DNA of 14,530 bases from CAVVXX01 sp052389895 (lineage in GTDB: Bacteria > Pseudomonadota > Alphaproteobacteria > Micropepsales > Micropepsaceae): assembly GCA_052389895.1 (NCBI GenBank), contig JBQTHM010000028.1:1-14530 (forward strand). The letters run 5' to 3'. Each line of letters begins with the position of its first letter. Within the stretch, counting starts at the first letter, position 1. The notes under the pieces were generated by a model. The model saw nothing but the letters and a program-made list of their open reading frames with translations. It was not told the DNA's origin and did no database searches. The position numbers were made by a program, and so were the translations under genes. Below are positions 1 through 5,997 of this stretch, piece after piece.

Positions 1-118
1 GGTTGTTTTGTTTTTGTTGGGTCTGCACTTCTACGCCCTTGACCCAATATAAAACAAAACCCACCCCCCCCCTTGGGGTGTGTGGCCGCCCGCTGGGGGG
101 GGGGGGGGGGCGGCGTTG
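1..118. other. Low-complexity leading segment, possible contig end or artefact
   Basis: This stretch does not resemble the rest of the window. Positions 5-23 and 41-60 form an imperfect T-rich/A-rich inverted repeat around a 17-nt loop. It is followed by nine C (64-72) and then sixteen G (95-110). I see no credible gene; a reading frame beginning at 3 encodes low-complexity Pro/Gly/Arg sequence without family features. The promoter of the downstream acs gene may lie here or in 162-215, but nothing convincing is visible. Confidence 0.5.
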
Positions 119-120
119 CC

Positions 121-161
121 CCCTCAGTCGGCTTCGCCGACAGCTCCCCCAAAGGGGGAGC
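121..161. repeat. Two-hairpin intergenic repeat, left copy
   Basis: Two adjacent perfect inverted repeats are visible. The first has arms GTCGGC (127-132) and GCCGAC (136-141) with loop TTC. The second has arms GCTCCCCC (143-150) and GGGGGAGC (154-161) with loop AAA. The second hairpin recurs in inverted orientation at the right edge of the window. Compact GC-rich elements of this kind are common between genes in alphaproteobacterial genomes; the function is unknown. It lies 67 bp upstream of the acs start. Confidence 0.7.
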
Positions 162-215
162 ATGAGTCGCGCGCTTGAAGAGGCGACTACGGGCCGCCAA
201 TATCGCGCGCGCCGC

Positions 216-222
216 AGGAGAG
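216..222 (+). promoter_or_regulatory. Ribosome binding site that decides the acs start
   Basis: AGGAGAG sits 6 nt before the ATG at 229. The in-frame TTG at 175 has no comparable signal, so the ATG is preferred. Confidence 0.7.
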
Positions 223-228
223 GGCCCG

Positions 229-2169
229 ATGTCTGAAACCGTCTTACCCGTGCCGCAAGCATGGAAGTCCCGCGCCTATATCACGGCGGAGAAATACGAA
301 AGGCTTTATGCCGAATCGGTGAAGGATCCGGACCGGTTCTGGGCCGACGAAGCGAAGGCCATCCAGTGGATAAGGCCGTTCACGAAAGTGAAAAACGATT
401 CGTGGGATTCCGCCAATTTGTTTATCAAATGGTTCGAGGACGGCACGCTGAATGTTTGCGCCAACTGCGTAGACCGGCATCTGGAAAAGCGCGGGCAGCA
501 GACCGCGATCATCTGGGAGCCGGACGATCCGAGCCTGCCGCCGCGCCATATTTCCTATCAGGAGCTGCATGGCGAGGTGTGCCGCTTTGCCAACGTGTTG
601 AAAGCGAACGGCGCCAAGCGCGGCGACCGCATCACGATCTACCTTCCCATGATTCCCGAGGTGGCGTTCGTCATGCTCGCCTGCGCGCGCATCGGCGCCA
701 TCCATTCCGTGGTATTCGGCGGTTTTTCTCCGGATTCGCTGGCGGGCCGCATTCAGGATTGCAAGAGCACACTGGTGATTACGGCAGACGAAGGAATCCG
801 CGGCGGCAAGACGGTTCCGCTGAAGAAGAACACGGACGAGGCGCTGGCAAAGTCGCCCGGCGTTGCGCGCGTAATCGTCGTCAGGCGCACCGGAAACGCT
901 GTGCCCATGCAAACCGGCAGGGACGTCTGGTTTCATGAGGAAGCGGCAGAGGTTTCCGACGCCTGCCCGCCCGAGGAAATGGGCGCCGAGGACCCGCTTT
1001 TCATTCTGTATACGTCGGGGTCAACCGGCAAACCGAAGGGCGTGCTGCATACCAGCGGCGGCTACTTGGTCTTCGCGGCATCAACGCACCGCTACGTTTT
1101 CGACTACCACGACGGCGACATTTACTGGTGCACGGCCGATGTCGGCTGGGTGACCGGCCACACCTACATTGTTTACGGACCACTGGCCAACGGCGCCACG
1201 ACGCTCATGTTCGAAGGCGTTCCGAACTATCCGGCCGCGTCGCGGTTCTGGGAGGTCGTAGACAGGCACAAGGTCAACACGTTTTACACGGCGCCGACTG
1301 CGATACGCGCCCTCATGCGCGAGGGCGAATCGCCTGTACAGAAAACCAGCCGCGCCAGCTTGCGCCTGCTGGGCACCGTGGGCGAGCCGATCAATCCCGA
1401 AGCCTGGCTGTGGTATCACAGCGTTGTCGGCGACGGACGCTGCCCGATCGTCGATACCTGGTGGCAGACGGAAACAGGCGGCATCCTGATCTCACCCTTG
1501 CCCGGCGCGACGGCGCTTAAACCCGGTTCGGCCACCAAGCCGTTGTTCGGAATTGTGCCCCAAATCGTGGACGAAGCCGGCAAGGTTCTGGAAGGCCCTG
1601 CCACCGGAAATCTTGTTATTGCGGACTCCTGGCCCGGCATGATGCGCACTCTCTATGGCGATCATCAGCGATTCGTGGACACCTATTTCAAAACCTATCG
1701 GGGCAAATACTTCACCGGCGACGGTTGCCGGCGCGACGCGGACGGCGACTACTGGATAACGGGGCGGGTGGATGACGTGATCAACGTGGCCGGCCACCGC
1801 CTAGGCACGGCGGAGATCGAATCGTCGCTAGTGGAGGACCGCCGTGTCGCGGAAGCGGCCGTTGTGGGTTATCCGCACGACATAAAAGGCACGGGCATCT
1901 ACGCCTTTGTCACGCTGAAAACCGGCGTGGACGTTTCTTCCCGACTATTGGACGAACTCAAGCAGCATGTGGCGAAACACCTAAGCCCGATTGCGCGTCC
2001 CGACGTAATTCAGATTGCACCGGGCCTTCCAAAAACGCGCTCGGGCAAAATCATGCGGCGAATCCTGCGCAAGATCGCCGAGGGCGACATATCGAGCCTC
2101 GGCGACACGACCACACTGGCGGATCCCGGCGTGGTCGCGGACCTCGTAAAAAACGCTCACCCAAAATAG
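229..2169 (+). CDS. acs: Acetyl-coenzyme A synthetase (AMP-forming)
   Basis: Converts acetate, ATP and CoA to acetyl-CoA through an acetyl-AMP intermediate, in the cytoplasm. It feeds scavenged acetate into central metabolism. The product is 646 aa, normal for Acs (about 650). The ANL-superfamily phosphate-binding loop YTSGSTGKPKG is at residues 261-271. The acyl-pocket motif DTWWQTETGG begins at residue 409, with W412 matching the pocket tryptophan (Trp414 in Salmonella Acs) that limits the substrate to acetate or propionate. The C-terminal SGK has K607, the catalytic lysine that is reversibly acetylated in the family (Lys609 in Salmonella), so post-translational control is likely. The ATG at 229 is chosen over TTG 175 because of its AGGAGAG site and because family members begin close to this point. 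It is monocistronic as far as visible, and converges on the next gene with only 5 bp between stops. The assignment is secure; propionyl-CoA synthetase is less likely given the length and pocket motif. Confidence 0.96.
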   Translation: MSETVLPVPQAWKSRAYITAEKYERLYAESVKDPDRFWADEAKAIQWIRPFTKVKNDSWDSANLFIKWFEDGTLNVCANCVDRHLEKRGQQTAIIWEPDDPSLPPRHISYQELHGEVCRFANVLKANGAKRGDRITIYLPMIPEVAFVMLACARIGAIHSVVFGGFSPDSLAGRIQDCKSTLVITADEGIRGGKTVPLKKNTDEALAKSPGVARVIVVRRTGNAVPMQTGRDVWFHEEAAEVSDACPPEEMGAEDPLFILYTSGSTGKPKGVLHTSGGYLVFAASTHRYVFDYHDGDIYWCTADVGWVTGHTYIVYGPLANGATTLMFEGVPNYPAASRFWEVVDRHKVNTFYTAPTAIRALMREGESPVQKTSRASLRLLGTVGEPINPEAWLWYHSVVGDGRCPIVDTWWQTETGGILISPLPGATALKPGSATKPLFGIVPQIVDEAGKVLEGPATGNLVIADSWPGMMRTLYGDHQRFVDTYFKTYRGKYFTGDGCRRDADGDYWITGRVDDVINVAGHRLGTAEIESSLVEDRRVAEAAVVGYPHDIKGTGIYAFVTLKTGVDVSSRLLDELKQHVAKHLSPIARPDVIQIAPGLPKTRSGKIMRRILRKIAEGDISSLGDTTTLADPGVVADLVKNAHPK

Positions 2170-2174
2170 CGATG

Positions 2175-2501
2175 TTACGGGGGCGGCGGCTGGTCCGCCT
2201 CCGTAGGCGGCGGCGGGGCCTGCTCGTCCGGCGAAGGTTCCGCCGGCGTTTCGTATGGCGACGGCGACGGTTCGGCCGATGGCACGTCCGGCTCCCCCGG
2301 CTGCGCCGGCTGTCCGGGTTGACCCGATCCTGTGGCGTTCACGTTGACTTCGGGGACTGCGGTGTTGGTCACCGCATTGTTTCCTCCCGAGAATCCGCCA
2401 CTAAACAGGAAGTAGGCGATGATCACCGCCACCACGAGCCCTCCCACGATAAAGGCAAGGCCAGGTACACCGGAATCGCGCGGCGCGTTGTCGTCGGGCA
2501 T
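2175..2501 (-). CDS. Hypothetical single-span membrane protein with proline-rich tail
   Basis: A 108-aa protein that I do not recognise. Residues 1-13 are short and polar. Residues 14-33 form one hydrophobic segment, followed by a Gly/Asn-rich linker (34-58). Residues 59-108 are dominated by Pro, Glu, Gln and Ser and end in four prolines. There is no cleavage motif, so it is probably membrane-anchored with a disordered tail, most likely on the periplasmic side (inference). The ATG at 2499-2501 has a GAGG sequence about 5 nt upstream. The gene converges on acs, with 5 bp between stop codons and no obvious terminator between them. The composition is low-complexity, but the frame has a start, a ribosome binding site and a clean membrane segment, and nothing better competes on the other strand. 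Function unknown. Confidence 0.7.
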   Translation of the reverse strand: MPDDNAPRDSGVPGLAFIVGGLVVAVIIAYFLFSGGFSGGNNAVTNTAVPEVNVNATGSGQPGQPAQPGEPDVPSAEPSPSPYETPAEPSPDEQAPPPPTEADQPPPP

Positions 2502-2565
2502 GAGTGCCTCGAAGAATTAGGGACTGCTGAAACGTAACGGCCCGACCCCGTCCCGGTTCCGGCGG

Positions 2566-2856
2566 TTACATGCGCGCATATTCCTCCATGGCCTTGGCCA
2601 TGGCGATGTCCTTATCGGTCACGCCGCCAGCATCGTGTGTAGCGAGTGTCACATCCACCGTCTTGTAGACGTTAAACCACTCCGGATGGTGGTCCATTCT
2701 TTCCGCCAACATTGCAACGCGCGTCATAAACGAAAACGCCTGATTGAAGTCGCGGAATACGAACTTTTTCCGGATCGCGTCACGGCCCTGCACCTCATGC
2801 CAGTCCCGCAATTCGGCGAGGGCTTTCTTCCGCTCCTGGCCTTCCAGTCTTTTCAT
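2566..2856 (-). CDS. phhB: 4a-hydroxytetrahydrobiopterin dehydratase (pterin-4a-carbinolamine dehydratase)
   Basis: Dehydrates 4a-hydroxytetrahydropterin to the quinonoid dihydropterin, recycling the cofactor used by aromatic amino acid hydroxylases; it is cytoplasmic. The 96-aa product has the family's active-site signature: H56-H57-P58-E59-W60, then H74 eighteen residues after H56 and D83 nine further on. This matches the spacing of His61/His62/His79/Asp88 in mammalian DCoH. The ATG at 2854-2856 is preferred because GGAGG (2862-2866) lies 5 nt before it; the longer frame from a GTG at 2892 would overlap the promoter and adds no family sequence. No phenylalanine hydroxylase gene is in the window. 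The enzyme is widespread in bacteria lacking one, so its partner here is open. It is divergent from the zincin peptidase gene, 39 bp away. Confidence 0.93.
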   Translation of the reverse strand: MKRLEGQERKKALAELRDWHEVQGRDAIRKKFVFRDFNQAFSFMTRVAMLAERMDHHPEWFNVYKTVDVTLATHDAGGVTDKDIAMAKAMEEYARM

Positions 2857-2861
2857 CGGCG

Positions 2862-2866
2862 CCTCC
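2862..2866 (-). promoter_or_regulatory. Ribosome binding site that decides the phhB start
   Basis: The minus strand reads GGAGG, 5 nt before the ATG at 2856. This supports the 96-aa form over a GTG-started 108-aa form. Confidence 0.75.
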
Positions 2867-2877
2867 GCAATGGACCC

Positions 2878-2906
2878 ATTATACTGGCGCACACCATGAG
2901 CAAAAG
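2878..2906 (-). promoter_or_regulatory. Candidate phhB promoter
   Basis: The minus strand has a perfect -10 TATAAT at 2883-2878. Seventeen bases upstream is CTTTTG (2906-2901), a poor -35. The predicted start near 2871 leaves a leader of about 15 nt that includes the GGAGG site. The poor -35 keeps confidence moderate. The same bases contain a -10-like TATACT on the plus strand. Confidence 0.45.
2880..2885 (+). promoter_or_regulatory. Candidate -10 element for the zincin peptidase gene
   Basis: TATACT matches the consensus at 5 of 6 positions and would start RNA around 2892, about 4 nt before the ATG at 2896. No -35 is recognisable and the gene has no Shine-Dalgarno sequence, so the mRNA could be leaderless or nearly so. 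Confidence 0.35.
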
Positions 2907-3300
2907 AACTGACTGGACGGAACTTGCGTCGCCGTCGCTCGACGACATCGAGAGCCTTGCGCGCGATGCGTTTCGATCTTTGCCGAAAGGATTCCGCGCG
3001 CTCTGCGGCGAATTAGTCTTTGTCGTTCAAGACTTTCCAGACGCGGACGTCGTGCGCGACATGCAGTTGGAGAGCGAGTTCGACATCCTGGGTCTGTTCC
3101 AGGGGCCCGACCTTGCCGGCCGCGATGGTGCACCGGCGCAACAGACTATGATCTTTCTCTATAGGCGGCCAATCCTCGACTACTGGACAGAAAACGAGGA
3201 CACGTTGGGTCGCATCGTGCGCCATGTGCTGGTGCACGAAATCGGCCACCATTTCGGGCTTTCGGATGCGGAGATGCACGCCATCGAAAACGGTCATTAG
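2896..3300 (+). CDS. Minimal zincin metallopeptidase family protein (PF06262-like)
   Basis: A 134-aa putative zinc metallopeptidase. The C-terminus carries HEIGHHFGLSD at 114-124. This contains the HExxH zinc site with catalytic Glu115, and His118 with a third candidate ligand further along. This placement at the very C-terminus, small size and lack of a signal peptide fit the cytoplasmic 'minimal zincin' family (PF06262, COG3824). That family has structures but no established substrate. The ATG at 2896 is chosen because the conserved region begins just after it; a longer in-frame extension back to 2635 would run antisense through phhB. No ribosome binding site precedes the ATG. The gene is divergent from phhB and followed by 159 bp before the next gene. 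Family membership is clear; proteolytic activity is inferred. Confidence 0.88.
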   Translation: MSKRTDWTELASPSLDDIESLARDAFRSLPKGFRALCGELVFVVQDFPDADVVRDMQLESEFDILGLFQGPDLAGRDGAPAQQTMIFLYRRPILDYWTENEDTLGRIVRHVLVHEIGHHFGLSDAEMHAIENGH

Positions 3301-3403
3301 GGCGCCCAGCGCACGAAAACTGCCACAAAGTCGAACAGCAAATGTTTTCAGCCTTCGCGCTTACGGCCGGCCGAATGTGGCCGAAAAATGGCTGCGGTCG
3401 CCA

Positions 3404-3432
3404 TTGCTCCGCCACAAATTAGGCAAGATACT
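3404..3432 (+). promoter_or_regulatory. Candidate promoter for the small secreted protein
   Basis: TTGCTC (3404-3409), a 17-bp spacer and GATACT (3427-3432) precede the ATG at 3460. The predicted start near 3439 gives a leader of about 20 nt. Both boxes are partial matches, but spacing and position are right. Confidence 0.4.
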
Positions 3433-3459
3433 TCCAAGTGTGATTTTTGGGGAACTCGC

Positions 3460-3726
3460 ATGCGCACTGCAATCCTAGCCATTATCTCCGGTGTCGCTCT
3501 CTCGCTCTCGGCCAGCGCATTTGCTTCAGAGGCAGCCAAAGGCGAGCAGACGGTTTCCGCCGTGCCGGATTCGCAAAAAGTTGTCTGCCGGTACCTCCCG
3601 CATGAAGGGTCGCTCATTCCAAAGCAGTATTGCGCGACTCAGTACGTGTGGGACAAGAGACGCCGCGATCTGCAGCAAAACATCTCCGAAATGCAGCTTC
3701 GCCAGACGCATTTCCGGGCGCAGTAG
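3460..3726 (+). CDS. Small secreted protein of unknown function
   Basis: An 88-aa product with a typical Sec signal peptide: Met-Arg, a hydrophobic core at 4-18, and an AFA cleavage site after residue 22. The mature part of about 66 aa contains two cysteines (C43 and C58) that could form a disulfide in the periplasm. It also has the pattern CRY...GSLIPKQYC...W, which resembles a family of small alphaproteobacterial secreted proteins with a conserved Cys-Arg, Gly-Ser and Cys-x-Thr arrangement (recalled, not searched). The C-terminal 25 residues are charged and probably helical. The start is the ATG preceding the signal peptide, with GGGG about 7 nt upstream; an in-frame ATG at 3388 would put 24 non-hydrophobic residues in front of the signal. 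It has its own candidate promoter and a strong terminator, so it is a monocistronic unit. Function not known. Confidence 0.8.
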   Translation: MRTAILAIISGVALSLSASAFASEAAKGEQTVSAVPDSQKVVCRYLPHEGSLIPKQYCATQYVWDKRRRDLQQNISEMQLRQTHFRAQ

Positions 3727-3742
3727 AATTGGCGACATGTCG

Positions 3743-3775
3743 GGGTTGCCGCCACAGTGCGGCAACCCTTTCTTT
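3743..3775 (+). terminator. Rho-independent terminator
   Basis: A perfect 10-bp stem, GGGTTGCCGC (3743-3752) with GCGGCAACCC (3759-3768), encloses the loop CACAGT and is followed directly by TTTCTTT. It begins 16 nt after the stop of the small secreted protein. In the opposite direction the hairpin lies just past the thpR stop but has no T-run, so it mainly serves the plus strand. Confidence 0.92.
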
Positions 3776-3778
3776 CGC

Positions 3779-4315
3779 CTAATGGGCCAGCGCATAGACA
3801 CGCTCCGGGCGATAGACGGCGCCGTTCGAGCCGAGCTGGCTCGAAAAGAGAATAAACCTTCCGACTTCGAACGGGCCGCTCGCGAAAAGCGCATGATCGG
3901 TAAGGAAGTCCATTACGCGGCCGCGCGGAGATATCTTTAGCCGTGCCAGCAACACATGGGGCGTGAACTTGCGCGTTTCTGCCTCCAGGCCGAGCCGCTG
4001 TAGAGCAGATTCGGTTTTCTTCTGTAAGTGAATGAGATGCTCGCTCGGGCGCACACCGGCCCAAAGCGCCCGCGGATTTCTCCCACCAAATTCGCCCACG
4101 CCTGCAAGCTCCAGCGCGAAAGGCTCTCCACGGATCGTCAATAGCGCATCGTCGATGCCATTGGCGGTGACGCCGTCCACTTCGCCGATAAAGCGAAGCG
4201 TGAGATGCAGCTGTTCCGGCTTGGCCCATTTGGCGCCGGGTACGCCCGTTTGCAGGCGGGCCAGTTTGGCGCGTACCTCTTCGGGTAAATCTAGGCCGAC
4301 GAAAAGTCTGATCAT
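3779..4315 (-). CDS. thpR: RNA 2',3'-cyclic phosphodiesterase (2H family, LigT/ThpR)
   Basis: A 178-aa 2H phosphoesterase that opens 2',3'-cyclic phosphate RNA ends, historically described as 2'-5' RNA ligase; it is cytoplasmic. The N-terminal MIRLFVGLDLP strand is typical. The first catalytic motif is H37-L-T39-L. The second, usually HxTx, reads H120-V-L122-L, so the histidine is kept but the threonine that normally contacts the phosphate is leucine. Length is normal. The start ATG (4313-4315) is preceded by GAGGAG (4321-4326), which overlaps the murJ stop codon. Only 9 bp separate it from murJ, so the two genes are almost certainly co-transcribed and probably translationally coupled. The leucine could lower or alter activity; the family call is still firm. 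Confidence 0.92.
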   Translation of the reverse strand: MIRLFVGLDLPEEVRAKLARLQTGVPGAKWAKPEQLHLTLRFIGEVDGVTANGIDDALLTIRGEPFALELAGVGEFGGRNPRALWAGVRPSEHLIHLQKKTESALQRLGLEAETRKFTPHVLLARLKISPRGRVMDFLTDHALFASGPFEVGRFILFSSQLGSNGAVYRPERVYALAH

Positions 4316-4320
4316 CGCAA

Positions 4321-4326
4321 CTCCTC
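4321..4326 (-). promoter_or_regulatory. thpR ribosome binding site overlapping the murJ stop codon
   Basis: The minus strand reads GAGGAG, and its first bases lie within the murJ TGA (4325-4327). Ribosomes finishing murJ would uncover or reinitiate at this site, which suggests coupling of the two genes. Confidence 0.7.
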
Positions 4327-5869
4327 AGGCGGACCTGAGCGGCAACCGCGTTCGGAGGACCAGTACGACAAGAGCAAACGCCACAGCACCGCAAGTCGCT
4401 GCAGACAGGAAAACTAGCTCCTCGCGCAGCACCGTACCTTCCGGCATGAACCAGAATCCGAGCCTCTCGCCCGCGAGAAAGCCCGCGGCGGCCGCTAGCG
4501 CCGCGGCGACGACCGGCCCCAGGGCACGCTTGAGGTCGGCAGTGAGCGCAAGATGGCTGCGCCGGTTGGCCAGATAAAGCAGGAGCACCAAATTCACCCA
4601 CGCCGCAACGGATGTTCCCAGCGCGAGGCCGACGATGCCGAGCATCAGGCCCCAAACCAATGCGATCTTGAGCGCGATATTCACGGCGACCGAGACGAGC
4701 GTGGCGCGCACGGGCGTCGCCGTGTCGCCACGCGCGTAGAAGGAGGGCGTCACGCAACGCATCAGCACAAACGCAGGAAGGCCGACAGCATATGCCATGA
4801 GCGCCTGCGCGGCGCGATCGGCCGACTGCACGCCGAAGGCGCCATGAGCGAAAAGGGCGCGCATAATCGTCTCAGGGATCGTGAAGAATGCCGCGACGCA
4901 CGGCAGCGTCAGCAGCAGCCCCAGTGCAACCGCGCGGTTCTGCGCCACATTGGCGCCGCCGATATCGTTCGCGGCGATGCGCGCCGACATATCGGGAAGC
5001 AGGATTGTTCCCAGCGCTACGCCGATGATGCCCATGGGCAGCTGATTGATACGGTCGGCGTAGTAAAGAGCGGTAAGATCGCCGGCGGCGAGAAAGCTGG
5101 CAATGATCGTATCTACGAAAAGTCCGATCTGAACGCTTCCCGCGCCGATTGTTGCGGCGCCAAGCGCCCGCAGGAATTCCTTCATCTGCGGCGTCCAGCG
5201 GGGGATAGTGAACCTCAGGTGCAGTCCGCTGCGCGCGGCGGCCCAAACAAGAAACGAAGCCTCGAGAATTCCGGCGGCCAGCACGCCGAACGCGGCGGCA
5301 TGCGCCGGAGTGGGGAATTCGCGCCAGAACGCAAGCGCAATCATCATGGAGACGCCGAGGAAAATCGGCGCCGCTGCGGCCGCGTTGAACTTGAGGATCG
5401 TGTTCAGCATGGCCGAGAGCTGAACGACGATTGCCATGCAAAGGAGGTACGGGAACGTGATTCTCGTGAGCTCAATGGCAAGCGCCATTTGCGCCGGATT
5501 GTCAGTAAAACCCGGCGCCAGCACCATGATGACCCAGCGCATACCGAAAAGAGCCGCGACAAGCAGCACGAGCTGCGCCACAAGTTGCCAGGCGAATACC
5601 TCGTTTGCGAACCGTGCCGCGCCGGAGTCCGCTGCAACGCCGCGTTCCTTCGTGGCGGACGCCGCGTAACGCGGCAAAAACGCGGCGTTGAAGGCACCTT
5701 CCGCGAACACTGCACGAAAATGATTGGGCAGCCGGAAGGCCACCATAAACGCGTCTGAAACGGGCCCAGCGCCAAGAATTGCCGCCATCATCACGTCGCG
5801 GCCGAAGCCTGTGAGGCGCGAGAGCGCGGTAAAGCCGCTGACGGAGATGAGACGCCGGATCACGGCCAA
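4325..5869 (-). CDS. murJ: Murein biosynthesis integral membrane protein MurJ (lipid II flippase)
   Basis: A 514-aa multi-span MOP-superfamily transporter that moves lipid II across the inner membrane for peptidoglycan synthesis. The N-terminus shows the MurJ signature SRLTGFGRD with R18 and R24. D39 (in SDAF), R52 and the FAEGAFNAAF segment at 55-64 follow, and R273 lies in YYADR. These correspond to functional residues R18, R24, D39, R52 and R270 of E. coli MurJ. The first four keep the same numbering, which supports the TTG at 5867-5869 as the start; a GTG two codons later is the alternative. No strong ribosome binding site precedes it. On the minus strand, TTGACC (5919-5914) could be a -35, but the hexamer 17 bp on is poor. 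About 14 membrane segments are expected and the hydrophobic pattern agrees. It is first in an operon with thpR and divergent from the BI-1 gene. Confidence 0.96.
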   Translation of the reverse strand: MAVIRRLISVSGFTALSRLTGFGRDVMMAAILGAGPVSDAFMVAFRLPNHFRAVFAEGAFNAAFLPRYAASATKERGVAADSGAARFANEVFAWQLVAQLVLLVAALFGMRWVIMVLAPGFTDNPAQMALAIELTRITFPYLLCMAIVVQLSAMLNTILKFNAAAAAPIFLGVSMMIALAFWREFPTPAHAAAFGVLAAGILEASFLVWAAARSGLHLRFTIPRWTPQMKEFLRALGAATIGAGSVQIGLFVDTIIASFLAAGDLTALYYADRINQLPMGIIGVALGTILLPDMSARIAANDIGGANVAQNRAVALGLLLTLPCVAAFFTIPETIMRALFAHGAFGVQSADRAAQALMAYAVGLPAFVLMRCVTPSFYARGDTATPVRATLVSVAVNIALKIALVWGLMLGIVGLALGTSVAAWVNLVLLLYLANRRSHLALTADLKRALGPVVAAALAAAAGFLAGERLGFWFMPEGTVLREELVFLSAATCGAVAFALVVLVLRTRLPLRSA

Positions 5870-5926
5870 GTGATTCTCATTTTGGGCCCGACATTGGGGG
5901 CGGGCATCGGGCCGGTCAACCGAGCC

Positions 5927-5957
5927 TTGATATGCGGCCGCCCGCAGCCGATATTAT
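5927..5957 (+). promoter_or_regulatory. Candidate promoter for the BI-1 family gene
   Basis: TTGATA (5927-5932) is a good -35. A -10 can be read either as GATATT (5950-5955, spacer 17) or TATTAT (5952-5957, spacer 19). The start would fall near 5962, giving a leader of about 35 nt containing the ribosome binding site. Confidence 0.5.
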
Positions 5958-5982
5958 CCCCGATCCCCTTCGAGCCAGATTT

Positions 5983-5989
5983 GAGGAGG
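5983..5989 (+). promoter_or_regulatory. Strong ribosome binding site for the BI-1 family gene
   Basis: GAGGAGG sits 8 nt before the ATG at 5998. It fixes the start there, rather than at in-frame upstream codons that would overlap the candidate promoter. Confidence 0.85.
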
Positions 5990-5997
5990 TTTGCCCT

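Noticed and set aside
3..236. A 77-codon frame at the left edge
   Set aside because: It is built from homopolymers and the intergenic repeat, and overlaps the acs start.
2534..2569. GTAACGG...GGTTAC inverted pairing at the end of phhB, as a possible terminator
   Set aside because: The stem has a mismatch, the loop is large and there is no T-run.
3368..3383. CGGCC/GGCCG hairpin followed by AAAAATG in the gap before the secreted protein
   Set aside because: The stem is only 5 bp and the run is A rather than T on the relevant strand, so it is not a convincing terminator.
3639..4757. A 372-codon minus-strand frame across thpR and the end of murJ
   Set aside because: It is out of frame with two recognisable genes, rich in Arg/Ala/Gly and without family motifs.
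4553..5758. A 401-codon plus-strand frame inside murJ
   Set aside because: It is exactly antisense to murJ and its composition (Arg, His, Gln) is typical of a shadow frame.
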